From positions 1,674,001 to 1,738,000 of the forward strand of contig NC_083602.1 of assembly GCF_029168945.1 (NCBI RefSeq): DNA of 64,000 nt, read 5' to 3'. Below are positions 35,646-46,518 of this stretch, piece by piece (position 1 is the stretch's first letter; each line of letters begins with the position of its first letter). The notes beneath the pieces are model-generated. The model saw only the letters and a program-made list of their open reading frames with translations. It was not told where the DNA came from and did not search any database. The translations under genes were made by a program, and so were the position numbers. The stretch is from Cannabis sativa. Lineage: Eukaryota > Streptophyta > Magnoliopsida > Rosales > Cannabaceae.

Positions 35646-36660
35646 TCATGTATTGGGTGATCTCTCTAGTATGTTATTAGGATGGTAAGCTATTTTTGAG
35701 TTTTTAAAGCACAAAAAAAAACATTTTTATACTTGGGTTTTGGAAGAGCTTTTTGAAAAGCTAAGGTGACATTTGATCCTATAGAATTGGAATGATAGTG
35801 TTAATAATATATGAATGTAATAAGAATTGAAATAGGAATATTATTATGATGTTTAATTGATTTTTAAAATGGTAATAGAATAAAAATATGGCGACTATAA
35901 TTATTAAATGCTTAGTCATATAAATTATTGTCATGGACTCATGGTAATTACTTGGATTTAATTTTTGAAAATACTACACTAATCAAGTATTTTATGTGGA
36001 TTTTCACATTTTTTTTTCCAAAGAGACTTTGATATGTATATTTTTTGGATTGAATATTTGCTGTATTATTAAAATTGTAAATTCTTTAACAAAATAGCAT
36101 GAAGATCTGGACAAACCATCTACTTAATTGACAACCTAAAAAAGATAAGCAGTATGAGCAAAATAATTGGCCACTTTAATAGCAAATTGTTTAACGAAGG
36201 TAAAAAAAAAAATATTACTTAAACGAAAAGTAGATGTTTAGAATCTAAAGTAGAGTATGACTAATTGTATAAACAACTACTTTACAATTAGTTTCAATAC
36301 CAATTTGAGAAGATTTTAATGTTTAATTCAGCTAAGAACCTTTTTTGACTCGTACAACTACTGTTCTAGTCGGTTATACACAATCAGACTTCAGACAACA
36401 ACTTTGAATCAGTTTCAATAACAATTCCTTCATGCCCTCGCGCTACCCAACTAATCCCAAATCATTTCCACTAACAACAGAAGCATTCACAAATTCACAT
36501 TGATCTTAACCATGCTTTCAACAGGTAATATCCTATACTCTCCTACATTAGTCTCATTTTTTTACGCATTCGTCCATTGATTAAGATAAAAAAAAAACAT
36601 ACTAATTTAGCCCTTAACTCTTAAAAATACATAAAATTATTCTCAAATTCATATCAATTA
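35646..36660. other. Intergenic between PPR and TTL, AT-rich
   Basis: The first 250 bases include AT-rich 3' flank and weak traces of the Tourist-like family ('ggtgacatttgatcctatag'). Nothing coding. Confidence 0.45.
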
Positions 36661-36830
36661 CCATGTGTTGTGTAGTGTAGTGGTAGGAATTGTCTTTACT
36701 AACAACTTTTTTCGTTTGAGTCAAGAATTCGAAACTCACCACAACTCTTCTAAAAAGGGATTATAAAAAGCTTGATTCTTGCTGTAGGTGGTGTCTGTGT
36801 GATGAGAATTCTTAAGTTGACTACCGATAA
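36661..36830 (+). repeat. SINE-like, tRNA-derived sequence
   Basis: TAGTGTAGTGG at 36673-36683 matches a pol III A box as in tRNA-Val, and GAATTCGAAAC at 36726-36736 resembles a B box at the correct distance (about 43 bp). The 3' part contains 'gtaggtggtgtctgtgtgat', like known plant SINE tails. No clear target duplication, so tentative. Confidence 0.4.
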
Positions 36831-36990
36831 TTCAATTAAATAAATTGAAGTATAAGTTCCATATAACTAACACGTGGTGGGACCAATTAAGCCCTTAACA
36901 CTTTATGTTTTTTTTTTTATACTATTCATTCTAAATGCTAACAAAATATTTCTTTCACCAAAAAAAAAAAGAAAGAAGGAAAGACCAAAA

Positions 36991-39900
36991 ATGGAGTATG
37001 GAGAAGAAGAGTTGGTGGCCTGCTGTGGAAGCACTAGATTCGCCCAACAATTGGCAAAGGCATCTCCTTTCTCTTCTCTTCAGCAAGCAATCGCCGCCGC
37101 ACGAGATATCTGGTTCAACAAGGTCGATGTCCATGGTTGGCTCCAAGCTTTCTCTGCTCATCCTCAGATCGGACAATCTCCTTCTCCTTCAGCTCATTCC
37201 ACTAGTGCTCAGTTGAGTTTATCTCAAAATCCACATCTGGGTTCCTTCTTTCTTGTCTTTTTTTCCATTTCTAATTAATTGATCTGAGAAAGAGAAAAAT
37301 GATTGTGGTTTTGTTTTGTAGGTGGAGTAAGGGAGAGCAATCCACTGCTTTAGCTACTGCCACTACCTCTAGTTTACAGGTTTGTAAATTAAATTATTAT
37401 GGTTTTTAATTCAAATTTTGGATTTTGGTCATGGGAATTTTTTGATAGGAAAATTCTACAATGAACCTTGCTAAAAAGGATGTATCGATACACCTTTTAT
37501 CTATTTCGGTATCTGAGAGAAATTTTTAGTCCAATTTTAGTTAAGATATCTTATAAAATTTTAAGAATTTTCGAGAAATTTAAGACTCTAACAATAGAGT
37601 AAATAGGGTTCAAAGAATCTGTTACAACTCTTTTATTTTATAAGCTTGTGAAATAGACTGATTGAACACTGTATTTTATATTGTAAATAATTTCGAATTT
37701 TTAGAATTTTGCAAGATGTCTTAAATAACATACACAACTATAAAAATAAATTGGACTAAAAAGTTTTTCTGAATGTCGAAACAGATAAGGGTGCATCGGT
37801 GCACTCTTTTTAAGGGTGTGTATTGTAAAAGCACCGATCAAAGGGTGTCAAAAGCCTAGTCCAGCTCAGGTGGAGTGGTTATTGTTGTGGACGTGAAAAT
37901 GTTAAATTGGCAAAATAACCACAATGTAAAATTATGGTAGCATAGTGTAATAGATTTTAGGAAGTTATTTTGCTAATAAAACTTATCATAATTGCTGCTT
38001 TTTGCAACTCTTGTGAGTGTACAAGGGTGTCAAAAGCCTAACCGAGTTCTACATTGTTCATGTGTGAGTGATTTGTGAGGTTTATATTACAGTTAGTAGC
38101 TACCAAGCTTTAATCTGACGATAGATTTTGGTAATTGAGTAAATACTGTGTTAGTGTGATTAAATCTATCAAAGAAAAGGCCTTAAATTGGCAAAATAAC
38201 CACAATGTAAATTTATGATAGCATAGTGTAAAAGATTTTAGCAAGTTAATTTACTAATAAAACTTTTCATAATGACTGTTTTTGCAACACTTGTGAGTGT
38301 ATAAGTCAAAAGCCTAACCAAGCTCTACATTGCTCATGTGTGAGTGATTTGTAAATTTTATATTACAGTAAGTAACTACCAAACTTTAATCCGATGATAG
38401 ATTTTTGTAATATAAACTTTAATCCATAAAAAAAAATCCCTAGTCAAATTCAGGTGGAGTGGTTGTTGTGGCTGTGGGTGAGTGTATGTGTGTGTATATA
38501 TGTATGTATATTCAAATATCAACAGTGTCTTCATTGCTTGATTCTTGTTCATTTGGAGTTTACAGGAACTTTATGAATGGAATGCTCGTTACAGGGAGAA
38601 GTTTGGATTTGTTTTTCTTATATGTGCTTCTGGAAGAAGCACTGATGAAATACTTACTGAATTGAAGGTGCTTTTTTTTTTCGTTTTTAATATGATTGTA
38701 CATTTGTTTTTGTGATTTTGTGGTACAAATAGATAATTCAGAAAATATAGTAAAAAATTTACAGTTATTTTTTAGGTAAAATTAGAAGACTGTAATCTGT
38801 ATAGGTTTGTTCTAGAAAAAAAATGTAGAGGCAATGGAGAATGTATTGCTTCTATTAATTGGTGAGGAGGGTTATGCTAGAATTTGCAAAAATAAATGAA
38901 GATTCTGAGATTTTCTTTTTCTTATATATTTTTTTTTGCAGAAACGTTACCCGAACAGGCCTATAGTTGAGTTTGAGATTGCAGCTGAAGAGCAGATGAA
39001 GATAACAGAACTGCGACTTGCGAAGCTCTTTTCAACTAAAGAAAATGTTTCTTCAACAGGGGGTGATCAGTTTCATCAAACTGCCTCAAAGAAAGCAGAA
39101 GGTAACACTCCTTTTGAATTTTAATTATAGAAGAAGATCAGAATGTAAACCGATTTTTCGTTTATAAGAAACAAAACTACTGGATTTGAGCTTCTTTCAA
39201 TTATATATGGCATACCAAGTGAAGCTGTTCACTGTAAAATTCATGTTGAAGTTTAACAAGCTTGTGTCCCTATCAATGTCTGATTGAAAAAAAGTTCAAA
39301 TTTTCGGTACTAGTCAGAACTCTTAAATATTCACAGGCCGGCCCTGAGAATATATAGGCCTAAGGCCATTTAAATTTTAGGTTTGAGGATTTGAACCCAC
39401 ACCATTGTGTAATGTGTCATACACCCCAACCAGTCAAGCTATCAATATTTGTTGCTTAGAATGTACATAATTTTACTTGAATAAAAGTCTAATGAGACCT
39501 TTAATTTTTTATTTTGGGCCCCAAAAGATATGACCCTACGCACAGACCTAACTTGGCTATGGCTAGAGCCAGTCCTGAATACACATTAGAGAAGAAAAAA
39601 TAGAATGGAGTGATTTAAATAATCACAGAATACTTTCTTAGCTTCTTAATAATTCCAATCTTTGTGAGAGGTAATTAAGTGTCTTATTCCTATAAAACAG
39701 TGAACTTTTGCTGATTATCCCAGTCTCCTCCTGTTGAGAATTCTATTAATTTATCTTTTGTTATTTGACTTACAAGATCGCGTAAGCGTTATTGGAGGGC
39801 ATCTAACTGCTACTACTGTTTCAGACGCATCAGTTGGGAAAACAAGTGCAAGCCCAAATCCAACTCGAACACGACCACCCATTACAACTCATGTCTTGGA

Positions 39901-40243
39901 TGTATCTCGGGGTTCTCCAGCAGCTGGTATAGAGGTGCAGTTGGAGACTTGGAAGGGTCCTCAGCCTCGTCCCTTATTTGGAAAGTCATACACGGGTGGT
40001 TGGGCATTTCTAGGGTCTTCGACAACAAATAATGATGGACGAAGTGGTCAATTGATGAGCGTAGTTGATGATGTAAACCCGGGAATATACAGGATAAGCT
40101 TCAACACAGGTAAGTACTGCCCATCAGGGTTCTTTCCATATGTCTCTATTGTGTTTGAAATCAAAGAAACGCAGAAGCGGGAACATTTCCATGTCCCGCT
40201 GCTGCTATCGCCATTCTCATTCAGCACTTATCGTGGGAGTTAG
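36991..40243 (+). CDS. TTL: Bifunctional uric acid degradation protein TTL (allantoin synthase)
   Basis: Converts 5-hydroxyisourate to OHCU and then decarboxylates OHCU to S-allantoin, the two steps after urate oxidase in peroxisomes. Exons: 36991-37211, 37322-37379, 38566-38667, 38942-39101, 39777-40243; 335 residues. The N-terminal half is OHCU decarboxylase with the catalytic His in HPQIG (57-61) and later WSKGEQSTALATA and IAAEEQMKITELRLAKLF. The C-terminal half is transthyretin-like hydroxyisourate hydrolase, from THVLDVSRGSPAAG to the diagnostic terminus YRGS (332-335). An internal PTS2 nonapeptide RVSVIGGHL lies at 182-190, exactly at the start of exon 5. A second acceptor 48 nt downstream would remove it in frame. 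Introns 2 and 4 contain a MITE, a 281-bp tandem duplication and an hAT-like element. Confidence 0.93.
37447..37830. mobile_element. MITE family B, copy 2, in TTL intron 2
   Basis: Inverted ends 'aggaaaattctacaatgaac' and 'gtgtgtattgtaaaagcacc', with matching inner segments 'ggatgtatcgatacacc' and 'gggtgcatcggtgcactc'. Interior shared with copies at 12971 and 44281. Confidence 0.7.
37903..38425 (+). repeat. Tandem duplication (period about 281 bp) in TTL intron 2
   Basis: Two copies starting at 37903 and 38184 share 'ttaaattggcaaaataacca', 'tgagtgatttgt' and 'actttaatc(t/c)gatgatag' phrases. A trailing fragment at 38451 repeats 'aggtggagtggttgttgtgg', first seen at 37870. Copies are about 90 per cent alike by eye. 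Confidence 0.7.
39334..39577. mobile_element. hAT-like element, family copy 5, in TTL intron 4
   Basis: Starts CAGGCCGGCCCTGAG and ends GAGCCAGTCCTG. The flanks are aatattca and aatacaca (6 of 8 identical), an eroded 8-bp duplication. It shares with copy 1 the tRNA-like minus-strand segment: B-box-like GGTTCAAATC at 39388-39397 and A-box-like TAGCTTGACTGG at 39430-39441. Confidence 0.7.
39777..39824 (+). promoter_or_regulatory. Alternative-splicing segment encoding the PTS2 of TTL
   Basis: The first acceptor (ttacaag, before 39777) includes a 48-nt segment coding for the PTS2 RVSVIGGHL. A second acceptor 'actgtttcag' ends at 39824. Both give phase-compatible joins (GAT or GAC, Asp, at the junction), so use of the second deletes exactly 16 codons. 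The second has the better pyrimidine tract. Confidence 0.7.
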
Positions 40244-41409
40244 AACTTTTGTTGCAAATCATAAGGGACATATTGGTTCCTAATGCAATAAACATGCTTG
40301 TCTTGTAATGTTAGTCTTTAAGGATTATGTGATCTGGTTTGTTAAGAAGCATAGTAGTGCAAACTATATATATATAGCTTCAGAATCCATATTGATTCAA
40401 AGTTAAAGCAACTAACAAATTTGTTTTTGTTACATTACACGATATTTAGCGAAATATTTCGCGCTCTTATGTAAATTTACTGCAAAAAGGGCTTCTAAAG
40501 AACAGAAGAACTAAAATAAGTGTAAACTGTACAAATTAATAGCAAGAATATTTACAAGGAGAATTGAAGCAATGATATGTTGCAGCAATAAGATGTAATA
40601 TATGAACGCTTAAATCAAAAAAAAAAAAAAAGTTTATCTGAAATTTGCTTAATTCAACGGGACAGAGCCAACAACATGATAGGGTGGGGTTCTGACTTGG
40701 ACTCACAAAGTTATGCTATTTTGTCTTTTTTATTATAATTATAATCTCAATTTTTATTTAAGACATAAATATAGTTATTTAAGATATTTTATATAAAATA
40801 AAATTAAATAGCGGTAAGATATTCGGCTTAAAATAAAATTAAATGGCCTCTTTAGCTTACATGTGTAAATGATTCTATGCATCTAATTGATTGAAGTTAT
40901 TGAAGTCTTATGATCCCACATTATAAATGGACATGTCTATCAAACTCTTACATAAAGATATAACAAGAAGCTGTCTAAAAATATTGTAGGAGTAAAAGAT
41001 AATGGTAAACTAAATTGAGTTGTTCGTGTAAAATCTTATACATAAGTATGTATTATGTTATTTAATCGCATTAAATTACATGTCTTATGTAACAACATAC
41101 TTTAGGATAGATACCATGAACTTCACAATTGCAAATTGTTCTTGAGGAAACTCAAAGAAAACTCAAGGAAAAGATATCAATGACTACCAAGTGCTTGTAA
41201 GACTTTACACTAGCAAAGGAAATTCTATTAAGGATGCAAGAATGATTGAGTTAAAAACTCAACTTTTTATAATTGCTAAATACTATTTGGTTGCTAAATT
41301 TATTATTTTTTTGTGGGATTATAATTCAAGAGTTTTAAAAAACAAAAATGAAAAAAAAATTATAAGAAAAACTGTAGAAAGTCGTGAAAGTTCTTAATGT
41401 TTTCTAAAA
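40244..41409. other. Intergenic downstream of TTL, nothing recognised
   Basis: AT-rich. The open frame 41191-41397 is Lys/Ile/Asn-rich with no family resemblance and is probably chance. Confidence 0.45.
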
Positions 41410-42006
41410 GTAAATAATGAAAAAAAGTACATAAATTTGTTTGCAAAAATTACCGATTAGACATTCTATTTTGTTAAATGATAATTCAAATTTTGTATTT
41501 TTCAAAATAATACAAAATAAACTCTGAATACAATTTTCGTCATTTATTTAATGTAACCAACTTGAATTCAATTTCCAACACAAACAAATACAAGAAATAT
41601 AACCAATCTTGTCATAGCACCTATAGATTATTATTATGTTGGGTAAATGGCGGCAAAACCCCCAATACTTTCGTTTTGGTTTCATTAAACCCCCACAACC
41701 CAAATTTCTGCGGGTAAACCCCCAAAACCACTATTCTGTTAGCAATTTACCCTTTTCGTCCAAATTTAGCTGTTAAGTGCCAGGTTAGCTTGTCCACGTG
41801 GACACAATATACTTGTGTCACAATTTTATTGGTCCACGTAAATAATTATATTAAAAAAATTAAAAAATTAAAAATCAAATTAATTTAAAATTAAAAAAAA
41901 TTATAAATAAAAAATAAATAATTTTCTTTTTTTTTCTTTCTTTTTTTCCTTTCTTTTTCTTTTTCTTTCTTTTTTTTTCTTTTCTTTCTTTTTTTTGACT
42001 GAAACG

Positions 42007-42057
<51 letters not shown>

Positions 42058-43139
42058 CTATCACTCTCTCTCGATCTCGTATACAATACCCAGAAAATAA
42101 ATGAAATACCCAGAAAATTAATAGAACAAAATACCCAGAAATTGACACAATACCCATATCCATATACAAAATTGATAAAATACCCAGAAATTGATACAAT
42201 ACCCATATACAAAATTTTGAACAGAAAATACCCAGAAATTTCGACTCGGTCTTCTTCTCCACTGAGATTGAGTTGCAGCACCAACAACTCGGACCGTACT
42301 CGCCGCAGCAGGGAGGGTTCTTGGGTGGAACTTCGCCGGTTCTGGTGGTGAAAGACCAAGGGAACGTGAGTTTGGTGGACGGTTCTTCTTCGGTGGTGGT
42401 GGAATCGTCTCGACCTTCGTCTGGATATGGATCAACCTTCGTCTCGACTGGTTTTCTCCGTCGGACCAAATGGGTCTGGAGAGGAGCATATGGGTTTTGG
42501 GGTTGGGGTTCAGTGAGGGTGGAGTGAAGAGGCTGCCCAAGGATTTTGAAAACCCTAGATTGAAAACCCAACCAAGAGAGAAATAGAGACGAGATCTAGA
42601 GAGAGTGATAGAACGAGAGTGATAGAGAGAGAGAGGGAATCGTTTCAGCCAAAAAAAAAAGAAAGAAAAGAAAAAAAAAGAAAGGAAAAGAAAAAGAAAG
42701 GAAAAAAAGAAAGAAAAAAAAAAGAAAATTATTTATTTTTTATTTATATTTTTTTTTAATTTTAAATTAATTTTATTTTTAATTTTTTAATTTTTATAAT
42801 ATAATTATTTACGTGGACCAATAAAATTGTCTTACGTATATATTGTGCCCACGTGGACAAGCTAACCTAGCACTTAACGGCCTAAAATTGACGGAAAGTA
42901 AATTAATGCAGAATAAATGTTTTGGGGTTTAGAATTTGGGTTGTGGGGGTTTAATGAAACCAAAACGAAAGTATTGGGGGTTTTGCCGCCATTTACCCTA
43001 TTATGTTTTAATTTGGTGAAAATTAAATTAAGGTCTATTTTGCACCACTTTAAAAAATACAGAGTCTAAATTATCGTTTAACTAAACATTGAATCCAATT
43101 AGTAACTTTTGTGAAATAATGGTCCAAAATAGTATTTAG
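41410..43139. mobile_element. MITE family A, copy 4, split by a Mutator-like element
   Basis: The outer halves 41410-41631 and 43008-43139 together reconstruct a family A element: left 'gcaaaaattaccgattagac', core 'taaccaacttgaattcaatt', right 'agtaacttttgtgaaataat'. They are separated by the 1358-bp insertion at 41641-42998. The outer element is more diverged than copies 2 and 3. Confidence 0.75.
41641..42998. mobile_element. Mutator-like element with about 410-440-bp terminal inverted repeats and a GC-rich core
   Basis: Ends GGGTAAATGGCGGCAAAACC and the exact complement. The arms run 41641-42080 and 42589-42998 with few mismatches. An exact 9-bp duplication TATTATGTT (41632-41640 and 42999-43007) marks it as Mutator-like. 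The arms include pyrimidine/purine tracts and a (TC)n run at 42010-42053. Next to the left arm are short tandem repeats of 'aaaatacccagaaattga' type (42085-42235). The core 42240-42540 is much richer in G and C than its surroundings, which suggests captured genic sequence, as in Pack-MULEs. It is open in several frames and I could not identify a source gene. Confidence 0.85.
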
Positions 43140-43156
43140 AAAAAAAAAATATATAT

Positions 43157-43300
43157 GTGGCATTTAGTTGGAGATAATGAAAAGGAAATGAAACAAATTT
43201 TATTCTATTTATTTGTTTAGTTGCATTTTGAGGTATTGGGATGTCATCCAATGGAATGACTATTCTATCCTTTTGGTAAAATGACTAATTCAAGGAATGA
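43157..43300. repeat. Truncated Tourist/Harbinger-like MITE
   Basis: Starts 'gtggcatttagttggagata' and continues with 'ggaatgactattctatcc'-type sequence like the element at 21599. The right end is missing. Confidence 0.45.
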
Positions 43301-43301
43301 C

Positions 43302-43748
43302 CATCTCCAACGGGAGATGTAAAAATTGTACTATATTTAGCAGAAAAAGTAGTTTTATGGTAAATTTATACCAAATTTTAGCTTTGTGCTCTAATGCACA
43401 ATTGCAAAATTTTGATGTAAAATTTAAAGTCTAATTAATATTTTATTAAAAAAATAAAATCTAATAACTTTATAATCATTTTATTATTATTTTAGTATGT
43501 AAGGTAATAAAAAAAATAATATAAATATTTCATAATTTAATGTGATAGTTAAATATACTAATAAAATAATAGAAATGACATAAATATAAATGAAAAAGTA
43601 GTGCATTTATTGTGGTATAAATTTTACATCATAACAAATATTGTGTCAAATTTGGCACAAAATTTGCTATGTGTTAAATTTACATCTTTTTTTGGCACAC
43701 TATTGGAGCACACTTTTTCACCACTTATTTACACCTCCATTAGAGATG
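43302..43748. mobile_element. DNA transposon remnant with CATCTCCAACGG-type ends
   Basis: The left end CATCTCCAACGGGAGATGTA and the right end, complement CATCTCTAATGGAGGTGTAA, are inverted, with long internal complementarity (for example 'gtgtcaaatttggcacaaaa'). No clear target duplication. A related start 'gggcatttccaatgg' is at 24012. Confidence 0.55.
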
Positions 43749-44280
43749 CTATGATATGTTTCAAAAAAAAAAAAAAGAGATGCTATGATAAAAAATTTAA
43801 TAATTTTTTTTATCAATTTTTTTATACATTTTAAATTTGATTTTATTTTATTTTTATTCTCATTCTTATTTATTAGTATGTTTTTAATCCTCCTAACCAA
43901 ACATAAACATTGAATTATGGGAAATTTTATTTACACCTAAAAAATTTCTAAAGACACACCATTTTAGTAGTTTTTATTTTATATAAAGTTTATATCTTTA
44001 ATTGTACTATATTTTTTTTAATTTTTTTCTTCCCATTCATATTCTTAAAAAATATACCTATCAAATAAAAATAAATTATATTTTATATATTATGATGAAA
44101 AAATTAAAATAAAAAATTATATGAAATTTTCTTAGAAAAAAAAATAAAAAAAATATATACATGAGTTAAAAAAAATTATAAAAATAAATATTAAAATTAA
44201 TATAAAATATTGTGAGGAAAATTTTTTTTAAAAAAATATTAAAAGTAATTTTTAAAAATTATTTAAGTTTATATATTTTT
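43749..44280. other. Intergenic low-complexity A/T sequence
   Basis: Mostly runs of A and T without recognisable ends or ORFs. Confidence 0.5.
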
Positions 44281-44690
44281 GGGTGATTCTACAATACACC
44301 CCCTTAAAAGGGATGTACTGATACACCATTGACTTGTTTCGGCATCCAAAAAAATTTTTAGTCTAGTTTTTTTTTCATATTCATGTATGTTATAACTATT
44401 TAAGATAACCTACAAAATTTTAAGAAATTTCGAATAATTTACAATATAGAAAACAATGTTCAAATAGCTTATTTTACATGCGTATAAAATAAAATAATCA
44501 CGTGTGCAATACACAGTTTGAACGTAGTTTTCAGCGTATTAAACTTTTCCAAATTTCTTAAAATTTTGCAGGTTGTCTTAAATAACTATAACATACGGAA
44601 AAATTTTGACTAAAAAATTATTTCGGGTGCTAAAACAGATAGAGGTGCATTAATATATCCATTTTAAGGAGGTGCGTTGTAGAATTTCCC
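44281..44690. mobile_element. MITE family B, copy 3 (best preserved)
   Basis: Inverted ends of about 47 bp: GGGTGATTCTACAATACACC at left and the complement GGGAAATTCTACAACGCACC at right. The flanks tatattttt and tattttttt could be a worn 9-bp duplication. Interior as in copies 1 and 2. Confidence 0.75.
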
Positions 44691-44725
44691 TATTTTTTTT
44701 AATAAAGAGATGTATTTATTATTTT

Positions 44726-45103
44726 TTTAAGGGGAGTTCTATTCTCACTCGGTGGCCTTAGATATTGGATCTAAGTTTGTGATTGTGGAGAGTGACTCGA
44801 GTGTGGTTATCAATGCTCTCAATAGTAAGGATTCTTGCCAGGCGCTTGAAAACTACATCTCATTTTGTTCTAAGTCTTCTCCCTTCTTTATTAGTTGTAA
44901 TTTTGCTTTTATTAGTAGAGCCTGTAATTTTGCCGCTCATAATGTGGCTAGATGGGCGTTTGCTCATCAGGTATTTGGGTCTATCCCGGTTTCGGTTGTA
45001 CCTAACAATATTTTGTGTAACGACCGAGAGGTCTAACCTATTTGAATCTATGATATAGACGCCTTTTCTCAAAAAAAAAAAAAAAAAAAGAACTCCCCTT
45101 AAA
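44726..45103 (+). pseudogene. LINE RNase H fragment with poly-A, bracketed by a 15-bp inverted repeat
   Basis: From about 44743 the frame reads SHSVALDIGSKFVIVESDSS, later NAAHNVARWAFAHQVFG-like sequence (RACNFAAHNVARWAFAHQ), ending in TAA. This is an RVT_3 RNase H domain of a plant LINE, without its N-terminal half, followed by an A-run at 45071-45089. The block is flanked by TTTAAGGGGAGTTCT (44726-44740) and its exact complement (45089-45103), which is not the direct repeat expected for a LINE insertion. Confidence 0.7.
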
Positions 45104-45130
45104 TTATTAGATGAATTGAAAAAGCAAGGC

Positions 45131-45138
45131 TATAAATA
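45131..45138 (+). promoter_or_regulatory. Probable TATA box of the coiled-coil gene
   Basis: TATAAATA lies 80 bp before the ATG at 45211, only about 28 bp from the end of the LINE/inverted-repeat block. It is the only good TATA match nearby. Confidence 0.5.
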
Positions 45139-45210
45139 CAGAACAATTAAGAGCGGGAAAATTTGAAGATTAGAGCAAAGAGCAGAAGAACAGAGGTGAA
45201 GAGCGTGAAA

Positions 45211-46518
45211 ATGGAGGACTCGAGTTCAATGCTCAGCCATATCTCTATTCTCAAGGACATGCTCGATCAAGTAACTTTCTTCTCCTTCTTCCTTTTCTTC
45301 TTCTCTCTAATTTTCATTCCGAAAACTACTCGAATTTTGGAGATATCCAGATCAATCAAGAAGTTGAGGACAATATCCAGATAACTCGTGAGATCGAATC
45401 TGAGATCGTCAAATGCTCGGAATCCGAAAAAGCTATGGCTGCCAGAGAATCCGATCTCACCAAAACGCTTTACGTTTCTCAGTTTCAGATCACCAGCTTG
45501 AATGCTCTCGCTCGTAATCATTTTCAATTTTCTCAATTTCTTTCTATTCTATTGATCAAAATGCATATATTCATTTGATTTTTATTTGATTTGGTTTGTA
45601 GATAGTTCAAGAAACTCTTTGGAATCTTTGGAGAAGCAATTGAGTAGTTTGAGAATGAAGCGAGATAACACGCTGCAGAGAATCAGTGATAAGCAGTAAG
45701 TAATTGAATTGACCAAAATAGGGATTAGTTGATATTTTCTTATTATTATTGATTTGATTTTGATGTGTAGAGATGAGTTTGTAAAGAAGTGCATAGAGTT
45801 TCAGAGTGATGTTGGGAAGAATGATGATCTGAGGACTTTGCTTTTGGAGAAAGAGTTTATTGAGAATGAAGTTTGCAGATTGGATAAGAAGAATAGTATG
45901 TTAAAGAATTCAATGCAGGCATTTGTGGAAGAAATTCTTGAAGATCTTCATAATTGCAATTGTGGTAATTTCTTACATTATTGTTCATTGATTAGTTCTT
46001 ATCTTAATTTACCACCTTTATGCTTATTTTTTTTATTTTTCTTTTTCAGTTTGGATTTCATTCATTTGTTTGCATAAATTTATTGAACCAAATCTTTAAA
46101 TATGGTTTCATGTCATTGTCTGTTGTGCAATATTGTAGTATAAAATTCCAATAATGTAATGACCATATATATTGACTTCTGCTTATCTTAGAATATCATG
46201 AATTTGTGTCTTAGACTCTGTGTGTGTATTTCTTATTATTATTTTCACTTTCAACATTTTTGAATTACCTTACTTTTATTCAAAACACTGAATTTGTTTA
46301 CTATTTTTGGTTTTCTGTATAAATGGTGGATAATTACATTACAATTTACAATCATTGCTACTAAATTCTTGACTCGCTCTGATATATTGCATTTCTTCCC
46401 AAATACAGCTTTACAAGTTGAGATAGAGAAAGGAAGTCAGGAAAATCAGAAATTGGTCAAAGAAATTGATAACTTGAAAACTACCTTGCTTTCTAATATC
46501 ATAATTGAGGATGATTAG
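45211..46518 (+). CDS. Small coiled-coil protein of unknown function
   Basis: Exons 45211-45270, 45351-45513, 45602-45695, 45771-45964, 46409-46518; all junctions are GT-AG and phases agree, giving 206 residues. Almost the whole chain is predicted helical and charged, with heptad-like spacing (ESLEKQLSSLRMKRDNTLQR; KEFIENEVCRLDKKNSMLK; LVKEIDNLKTTLLS), and there is no signal peptide or membrane segment. The C-terminus is acidic (IIIEDD). Five clean introns, no internal stops and a TATA box argue for a real gene. I do not recognise the family. Size and architecture would fit a small structural subunit, for example of a cytoskeletal or kinetochore complex, but nothing in the sequence proves this. 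Confidence 0.72.

Noticed and set aside
41891..42571. 226-codon minus-strand frame and overlapping frames
   Set aside because: The C-terminal half is the (GA)n and purine tract of the transposon arm (RERERE, KKKKEKE). It is treated as part of the Mutator-like element, not as a gene.
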